Positions 59,556 to 64,000 of a stretch of DNA of 64,000 bases are shown one piece after another. Position numbers and translations under genes: made by a program. A model generated the notes under the pieces. The model had not been told where the DNA came from and ran no database searches. It saw nothing but the letters and a program-made list of their open reading frames with translations. Source of the DNA: 40CM-2-70-7 sp035631315 (GTDB lineage Bacteria; Gemmatimonadota; Gemmatimonadetes; Gemmatimonadales; GWC2-71-9). How positions within the stretch are numbered: the first letter of the stretch is position 1; the number at the start of each line of letters is the position of its first letter. Location: positions 13,505-77,504 of the forward strand of contig DASQIZ010000115.1 of NCBI GenBank assembly GCA_035631315.1, written 5' to 3'.

Positions 59556-61312
59556 AGACGTTCCTTGGCGCGAGCGATCAATTCCTTCATGACTGAACGC
59601 TGCTTCGTAAACGTATCGTCCACCACCTGCAGCGTGGGGATGGTGCCCGGGGAGAGGGAAAGCGTTGCGGAATCGAACTGACTGAACCCCGATTCGTGCA
59701 CGCCGGAGCTTCCCCGGCCCGGTGCGGGGTGGGACAGATGCGAGAAGAAACGGGCGTACTTGGCCGCCCGACGGCTCGCGACATGGTAAAAAGGAATGAA
59801 CGAGAGCAGGGCGTCGTAATGGAATTCGCCGCAGCAGAGCACTGTGGGATACCGGGCGCGAAGTCCCTCGACCAGGCGTTTCAACCCTTCATGCATGTCG
59901 GCCTGCGGCGTATTGATCCACCCGCCGGTGATGTCGAGGAAATAGGCTTCCACGCCGTAGCGGTCGATGACGTCGGCGATCCGGCCTTCCAGCCAGTTCC
60001 GCCAGGAATCGACCCCCAGGTTCATGTAGGAGATGTTGCCGTCCTGGTGCCGGTCTCCATCCCAGTCGACCCAGTTCTCGTCGAACGCGTCGCCGTCGAT
60101 CCGCTCGGCTCGCGCATCCGCGAACTTGGCCCACTCGGGGTGTTTCCGGTTCGCGCAATTGGCGCCGAACATCGGCATGAACCGGAACCCTTGGGCTTGC
60201 CCTCCCTTGATCAGCTTCTTGAGGCCCGCCTCCCCGCCCATCCGGTCGTCGGCCTGGTAGAGCGGGTAATTCCAGTAGTACCGGCCATCCCATGCGGGCA
60301 AAAACACCAGCACCCGGTTGGCCGGGATCTCTCCCGCCACCCAGGTGAGGATCTCGCTCATCTTCGCAAAGTCGTTGAAGAGAAAGCCGGTGTAGTGCGC
60401 GCCATGAAGGGTGACGACGAGCGCGACGTCCTTGAGCCAGGGAGGTGCGTCGGGGCGAGTGTCGATCGACGGGATCTGGTACGCCTTCTCGAGGTGCGCG
60501 TAGTGCCCGGTCACCGCGTCATCCAGCGAGACGTCTCTCGTCAGTCGCCAGGTGGGTACGGTCAGCGAGGTCTGGTTGAGCCACCCTTCGGTCTCGAACA
60601 CCGCCTCGACGCGGTAGGTCGACTCGCCCGGCTGGAAGAAGAGTCTCTTGGCCCGGACCTTGTCGTCGAGTGAAGAGAACGCCCACGTGTTGCCGTCCTC
60701 CTTGACGATGGCAGCGAACGGCGTGCTCATGCTGTCGGCTGTGTTGCCCCCGAAGAGGTCCCCCGCACCGAACGGGTAGCCGATCAGGACTTCGTCATCA
60801 TGGGGGTCGTAGGGAGTGTTTCCGCCTCCCGAGATCTTCCCGCGCGGCACCCCACGCACGATGGCGGTGACGGCCTTGATGGGGCGGTCGAAGTCGACCG
60901 TGACGTCCCACTCGATGCTGTCCCCATTCTCCCGGATCCGCGCGACCAGATGCCCGGCGGCCTTCTCCTGTCCGCCGGCCCACACGAATCCCGTGCTCGA
61001 CAGGCTGACCGCGTGATCGCCCTCCGGCGTGACCACAGTCCTGCCCAGGTCCAGGCCGTAGACGTTTTCGCGGGAAAAGACCAGGAATCCGAACCTGAGC
61101 CCCGCGAACGAGACGGACGGCTCGGGGAAGTCGAAGGAGAGCTTCTCGAAGGCCCGGCCCTTGGGGGGGACGAAGACTTCGGACGTCGATGTGAGTGGGA
61201 GGAGGGAGGGGGGAAGGGGGAGGAGCGGGCCTCCATCGGGAACCTTGATCAACGGGGCGCTTCCCGCCACTCCCAGCACTTTCAGCAAGTCCCGCCGCGT
61301 CAGGTCGCTCAT
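59552..61312 (-). CDS. Tat-exported glycosidase-like TIM-barrel protein (DUF6259-like)
   Basis: A 586-residue protein with a twin-arginine signal (SDLTRRDLLKVLGVAGSAPL), an N-terminal beta-sandwich (about 40-270) and a TIM barrel (VALVVTLHGAHYTGFLFNDF, LVFLPAWDGRYYWNYPLYQ, GVEAYFLDITGGWIN, LCCGEFHYDALLSF). Asp in FLDITGG and Glu in CGEFHYD are likely catalytic residues by position. It resembles DUF6259/GH-like proteins of polysaccharide loci. It is the upstream gene of a two-gene operon with the GH127 enzyme and is divergent from the KirBac gene, with only 28 bp between starts. Confidence 0.75.
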   Translation of the reverse strand: MSDLTRRDLLKVLGVAGSAPLIKVPDGGPLLPLPPSLLPLTSTSEVFVPPKGRAFEKLSFDFPEPSVSFAGLRFGFLVFSRENVYGLDLGRTVVTPEGDHAVSLSSTGFVWAGGQEKAAGHLVARIRENGDSIEWDVTVDFDRPIKAVTAIVRGVPRGKISGGGNTPYDPHDDEVLIGYPFGAGDLFGGNTADSMSTPFAAIVKEDGNTWAFSSLDDKVRAKRLFFQPGESTYRVEAVFETEGWLNQTSLTVPTWRLTRDVSLDDAVTGHYAHLEKAYQIPSIDTRPDAPPWLKDVALVVTLHGAHYTGFLFNDFAKMSEILTWVAGEIPANRVLVFLPAWDGRYYWNYPLYQADDRMGGEAGLKKLIKGGQAQGFRFMPMFGANCANRKHPEWAKFADARAERIDGDAFDENWVDWDGDRHQDGNISYMNLGVDSWRNWLEGRIADVIDRYGVEAYFLDITGGWINTPQADMHEGLKRLVEGLRARYPTVLCCGEFHYDALLSFIPFYHVASRRAAKYARFFSHLSHPAPGRGSSGVHESGFSQFDSATLSLSPGTIPTLQVVDDTFTKQRSVMKELIARAKERL

Positions 61313-61340
61313 TCGGACAGAGCTATGTAGTATTGGCCCC

Positions 61341-62294
61341 GTGAGCAATCCCCCGATTCATCCCCGCCGCCGCGAGGTTCCCAAGGACCTCGGGTTCGGG
61401 TCGGTGGTCTCGGACGAAAGCCGCCTTCGCCTTCTGAACCGCGACGGCTCGTTCAATGTGCGACGGACCGGGCTCAAGTACTTCGAGTCGATGAGCCTGT
61501 ACCACACCCTGCTCACCATTTCCTGGCCCAGGCTCCTGTCCCTCATCTCGGCGTTCTACCTCGCCGTGAACCTGTTCTTCGGCGCGCTCTTCTGGACCCT
61601 GGGTCCTGCGGCGTTGAACGGGACGTCCGCGGCCATGCCGGAGGGCTCATACCTCCGCGCGTTCTTCTTCAGTGTGCAGACCTTCGGGACCATCGGGTAC
61701 GGGCAGGTCGGCCCCGTCGGCCTCGTGCCGAACCTGCTGGTGACGCTCGAATCGTTGTGCGGCCTGATGGCGCTCGCACTCATCACGGGGATCCTGTTCG
61801 CCCGCTTCTCGCGCCCGACCGCGGCGATCCTGTTCTCGAACAAGGCCCTGATCGCGCCCTTCGGTGAGGGGAAGGCGTTCGAGTTCCGCATCACCAATCG
61901 ACGCACCAACCAGTTGATCGATCTCCACGCGCGCGTGCTCTTCAGCCGCATTCGACGGCGGGACGGTCGCGGGTATCGGGACTACGCCGAGCTCCCCCTG
62001 GAGCGGCAGAGCGTGGTGTTCTTTCCGCTGGCGTGGACCGTGGTGCACGTGATCGACGAAAACAGCCCCCTTCACGGTGCGACCCCGGAGCAGTTGACGG
62101 CGGAAGAGTCTGAGTTCCTGGTATTGCTGGAGGGAACCGATGAGACCTTCGCTCAGAGAGTTCACGCCAGGACGTCGTACAAGCCCACCGAAGTCGTCTG
62201 GAATGCCCGTTTCGTCGATATGTTCGACCGTAAGGGATTGGAGGATGGCCTGTCGATCGACATCGGCAAGCTGCATGACTTTCAGACAGTGTAA
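61341..62294 (+). CDS. Inward-rectifier potassium channel (KirBac)
   Basis: A 317-residue channel. Two membrane helices (LLSLISAFYLAVNLFFGALF; NLLVTLESLCGLMALALITG) flank the pore helix and the filter TIGYG (SVQTFGTIGYGQVGP). The cytoplasmic immunoglobulin-like IRK domain follows (FEFRITNRRTNQLIDLHARV, then LPLERQSVVFFPLAWTVVHV). I chose GTG 61341 because TAGTAT (61328-61333) ends 7 nt upstream, a leaderless-type start, and the frame before it runs antisense through the neighbouring gene. Length and domains fit KirBac1.1/3.1. Confidence 0.93.
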   Translation: MSNPPIHPRRREVPKDLGFGSVVSDESRLRLLNRDGSFNVRRTGLKYFESMSLYHTLLTISWPRLLSLISAFYLAVNLFFGALFWTLGPAALNGTSAAMPEGSYLRAFFFSVQTFGTIGYGQVGPVGLVPNLLVTLESLCGLMALALITGILFARFSRPTAAILFSNKALIAPFGEGKAFEFRITNRRTNQLIDLHARVLFSRIRRRDGRGYRDYAELPLERQSVVFFPLAWTVVHVIDENSPLHGATPEQLTAEESEFLVLLEGTDETFAQRVHARTSYKPTEVVWNARFVDMFDRKGLEDGLSIDIGKLHDFQTV

Positions 62295-62495
62295 GACCCA
62301 TGTATGGCTGTCATCCAACAGTCATTGTTGCACGAATACATCGGTTTCTCAAGGCTAAAACCACCAGTTTCACCAATTCTAAATTTGACTTTGAAATAAA
62401 GTCACTCGTGTCGAGTGACATGGCTCACAATTCCTCAGGGTACGTGGACTGCATTACCCACATGTAGTCAGTCCACCCCCAATCTGGAGTGAGGT
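62295..62495. other. AT-rich gene-free 201 bp with a 19-bp palindrome
   Basis: Markedly AT-rich compared with its surroundings. It contains TTGACT at 62385-62390 and a perfect palindrome GTCACTCG-TGT-CGAGTGAC at 62401-62419, in the promoter position of the downstream lipoprotein gene. No coding frame seen. Confidence 0.5.
62401..62419. promoter_or_regulatory. Perfect 8+8 palindrome, possible operator
   Basis: GTCACTCG and CGAGTGAC around TGT, 77 bp before the ATG of the next gene and just after a TTGACT box. Size fits a dimeric repressor or activator site. The regulator is unknown. Confidence 0.5.
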
Positions 62496-63065
62496 ATGAA
62501 GTCCACACGCGTTCTCCTGGTCGCACTGCTGGCGTTCGCTGTCGCGAACTGCGCCGACCAAGGCCCCCTGGATATCTCGGCCGCGAGGTCGAATCCCGCG
62601 GCGATCAAGGTCAGCACGGCTCCGCAGAATGATCTGCTCGGGGGCGTCACAGGCCTGGTCGGCGGTCTCGTCCAGAACCTCGGCCTGCTGAAGTGCACGC
62701 CGCTGCCGCCGCTGACCGCCTCCGCCGCCATCGGGCCGCAGGGTGGCACGCTGGCGATCGGCCCGCACGTCCTGGTCGTTCCGCCGGGCGCGCTGTCGAG
62801 CACGGTGACGATCACGGCCGCCCTCTCGGCGGACACGATCAACGCGATCACCTTCAAGCCGGAAGGGCTGCAGTTCAAGCAGTCCGCGTACTTGAACATG
62901 AGCTACGCGAACTGCAATCTGCTTGGCCGGCTCCTGCCGAAGCACATCGCGTACACGAGCGACAACTACACGATCCTCGAGCTCCTGGTCTCGGTCGACA
63001 ACCTTTTCACGAAGCGGGTCACCGGCCAGGTCCATCACTTCTCCCACTACGCGATGGCGTGGTAA
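62496..63065 (+). CDS. Lipoprotein with ZU5-like domain
   Basis: A 189-residue lipoprotein (LLALLAFAVANC lipobox). The middle (SAAIGPQGGTLAIGPHVLVV followed by PPGALSSTVTITA) is the classic ZU5-like opening, and the rest, to QVHHFSHYAMAW, matches the end of that fold. It is a short, single-domain version of a module common in larger Gemmatimonadota surface proteins. GTGAGG precedes the ATG. Confidence 0.75.
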   Translation: MKSTRVLLVALLAFAVANCADQGPLDISAARSNPAAIKVSTAPQNDLLGGVTGLVGGLVQNLGLLKCTPLPPLTASAAIGPQGGTLAIGPHVLVVPPGALSSTVTITAALSADTINAITFKPEGLQFKQSAYLNMSYANCNLLGRLLPKHIAYTSDNYTILELLVSVDNLFTKRVTGQVHHFSHYAMAW

Positions 63066-63073
63066 GCAGATAG

Positions 63074-64000
63074 GTGAGCGCGACGATCCCGCTGTCGACG
63101 CCGGCTCCATCCGCATTGGGGGTGGTGCGCCCGGCAGGGGATCTCTTGCTGGAAGCACGGGGGCAGGAACGGGCCGGCTGCATGCCGGAAGCGGTCAGCA
63201 CGTACGAGGCGGCGATTACCGCCGCGGAGCGCGCCGGTGAGGTGAAGGTCCTGGCCGAGGCGCTCCGGCGCTTGGCGGTGGTCCGGCACAATCAGGGGGA
63301 TTCGAGCGTCGGCCGGGAGCTGGTGCGGAGAAGTCACTCAGTGGCGCGGGCTGATGGCAACGCACTGCTCGCCGCCGAGGCGTTGAATACGTTGGGGGGG
63401 ATTGAGCTGCAGGCGGGTGAGCTGGAAGCCGCCCGCGCCGCGTTGAGCCAGGCGCTGGTCGAGGGGGGCCAATTCCAGGCCCTCCGCGCCCGGGTCCAAC
63501 AGCACCTCGGCATCATCGCCAACATTCAGGGAGATATGGACGCGGCGCTGAGCCATTACAGCGGCTCGCTCGAGTCCTATCAGGGCGCGAACGACGAGCA
63601 CGGCTGCGCCATCGCCTACCACAACCTGGGCATGATCAGCGCCGATCGGGACCTGCTCCCGGACGCCGATCGCTACTTCACCCAGAGCTACGACATCGCC
63701 CATCGGGCCGGGGACGTGAGTCTTCAGGGGCTCTGCCTCGTCAACCACGCCGACGTCGACATCCAGCGGCAGATGTTCGAAGAAGCCCGCCGGAAGGCCG
63801 AGGCGGCACTGGTACTGTTCGATCAGCTGGGAGATCGGGGTTCGAAGTCGACCGCCTATCGCGTGATCGGGATGGTCTACCGGGAGACCGGCAAGGCGCC
63901 CCTCGCCGAGTCGCGGTTGAAGTCGTCGATCGAATTGGCGTCCACGGTTGGATACGTGCTCTCCGAAGCGGAGTCGACCCGAGAGCTGGCGATTCTTTAC
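63074..64000 (+). CDS. TPR-repeat protein, 3' end outside the window
   Basis: An open frame from GTG 63074 to the right edge (309 codons visible, no stop). After about 25 residues it becomes a regular TPR array: EALRRLAVVRHNQGD, EALNTLGGIELQAGELEAAR, VQQHLGIIANIQGDMDAALS, IAYHNLGMISADRDLLPDAD, ending inside another repeat. No signal peptide or membrane segment is visible. It starts 8 bp after the ZU5-like gene. The unseen C-terminus could hold an effector domain such as a cyclase or DNA-binding domain. Confidence 0.8.
   Translation, partial: MSATIPLSTPAPSALGVVRPAGDLLLEARGQERAGCMPEAVSTYEAAITAAERAGEVKVLAEALRRLAVVRHNQGDSSVGRELVRRSHSVARADGNALLAAEALNTLGGIELQAGELEAARAALSQALVEGGQFQALRARVQQHLGIIANIQGDMDAALSHYSGSLESYQGANDEHGCAIAYHNLGMISADRDLLPDADRYFTQSYDIAHRAGDVSLQGLCLVNHADVDIQRQMFEEARRKAEAALVLFDQLGDRGSKSTAYRVIGMVYRETGKAPLAESRLKSSIELASTVGYVLSEAESTRELAILY

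Noticed and set aside
62401..62419. CIRCE heat-shock operator
   Set aside because: CIRCE has TTAGCACTC-N9-GAGTGCTAA; here the arms differ and the spacer is 3 nt.

Overview
The window is GC-rich, densely packed bacterial DNA, most likely from a Gemmatimonadota-like (or related Acidobacteriota/Rokubacteria-type) environmental bacterium. This rests on the mix of families: BNR/sortilin-type propellers, DUF3857 transglutaminase proteins, ADOP-type MacB permeases, an ECF sigma/anti-sigma/TPR-CHAT set, a choice-of-anchor P pair, PQQ dehydrogenases, a CarboxypepD-plug TonB receptor and many small lipoproteins. It is a chromosome-type region. No phage, plasmid, transposase, CRISPR, rRNA or tRNA gene was recognised. 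The first and last genes are cut by the window edges.

Layout. 1-8 kb: a BNR-propeller protein, a GH89 alpha-N-acetylglucosaminidase and a large DUF3857/transglutaminase protein. 8-13 kb: an ArsR + SRPBCC pair with two matching operator palindromes around its promoter, a HAD hydrolase behind a leader with a terminator, a multicopper oxidase, and a choice-of-anchor P / lipoprotein pair. 13-17.3 kb: a MacA/MacB-like efflux operon. 17.3-21.8 kb: ECF sigma factor, zinc-finger anti-sigma and TPR-CHAT protein in one coupled operon. 21.9-23.5 kb: three small lipoproteins in visibly AT-richer DNA. 23.6-27 kb: an ABC-2 transporter, RidA and a small protein. 27-29 kb: a minus-strand set with GIY-YIG and histidine-rich exported proteins. 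29-35 kb: a Ser/Thr kinase coupled to a BTAD/SARP-type AAA regulator, then a lipoprotein. 35-39.5 kb: endonuclease/exonuclease/phosphatase lipoprotein, DUF456 protein, TonB receptor.

39.5-47 kb: a PQQ alcohol dehydrogenase with its cytochrome c, then the most interesting locus. This is a small membrane protein whose frame crosses an in-frame TGA at 42002-42004, continues for 53 codons and has a hairpin after the TGA. The loop sequence (GGUCU), the distance from the TGA (18 nt) and the codon phase are the same as I recall for the E. coli fdhF SECIS element. It is therefore a candidate selenoprotein of a family I know only with cysteine at that site. It is followed by a methylguanine-DNA methyltransferase and a YbhGFSR/CecR-like efflux operon (HlyD, ABC, permease, TetR) with a palindromic operator over its promoter.

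47-52 kb: an SRPBCC protein, a second PQQ dehydrogenase and the queF / queC-queE-queD set for preQ0/preQ1 (queuosine precursors), then a DinB-like protein. 52-64 kb: an ADOP permease, a papain-like protease, a four-site symmetrical repeat array in front of an exported membrane protein, two small exported proteins, two Tat-exported glycoside hydrolases (GH127 and a DUF6259-like barrel), a KirBac potassium channel, a ZU5-like lipoprotein and a TPR protein.

Recurring features: start/stop overlaps of 4 bp inside operons, convergent genes sharing a CTAG stop, GC palindromes that hold the stop codons of convergent genes, and several genes whose start codon lies 5-8 nt after a TANNNT box with no Shine-Dalgarno sequence (likely leaderless mRNAs).
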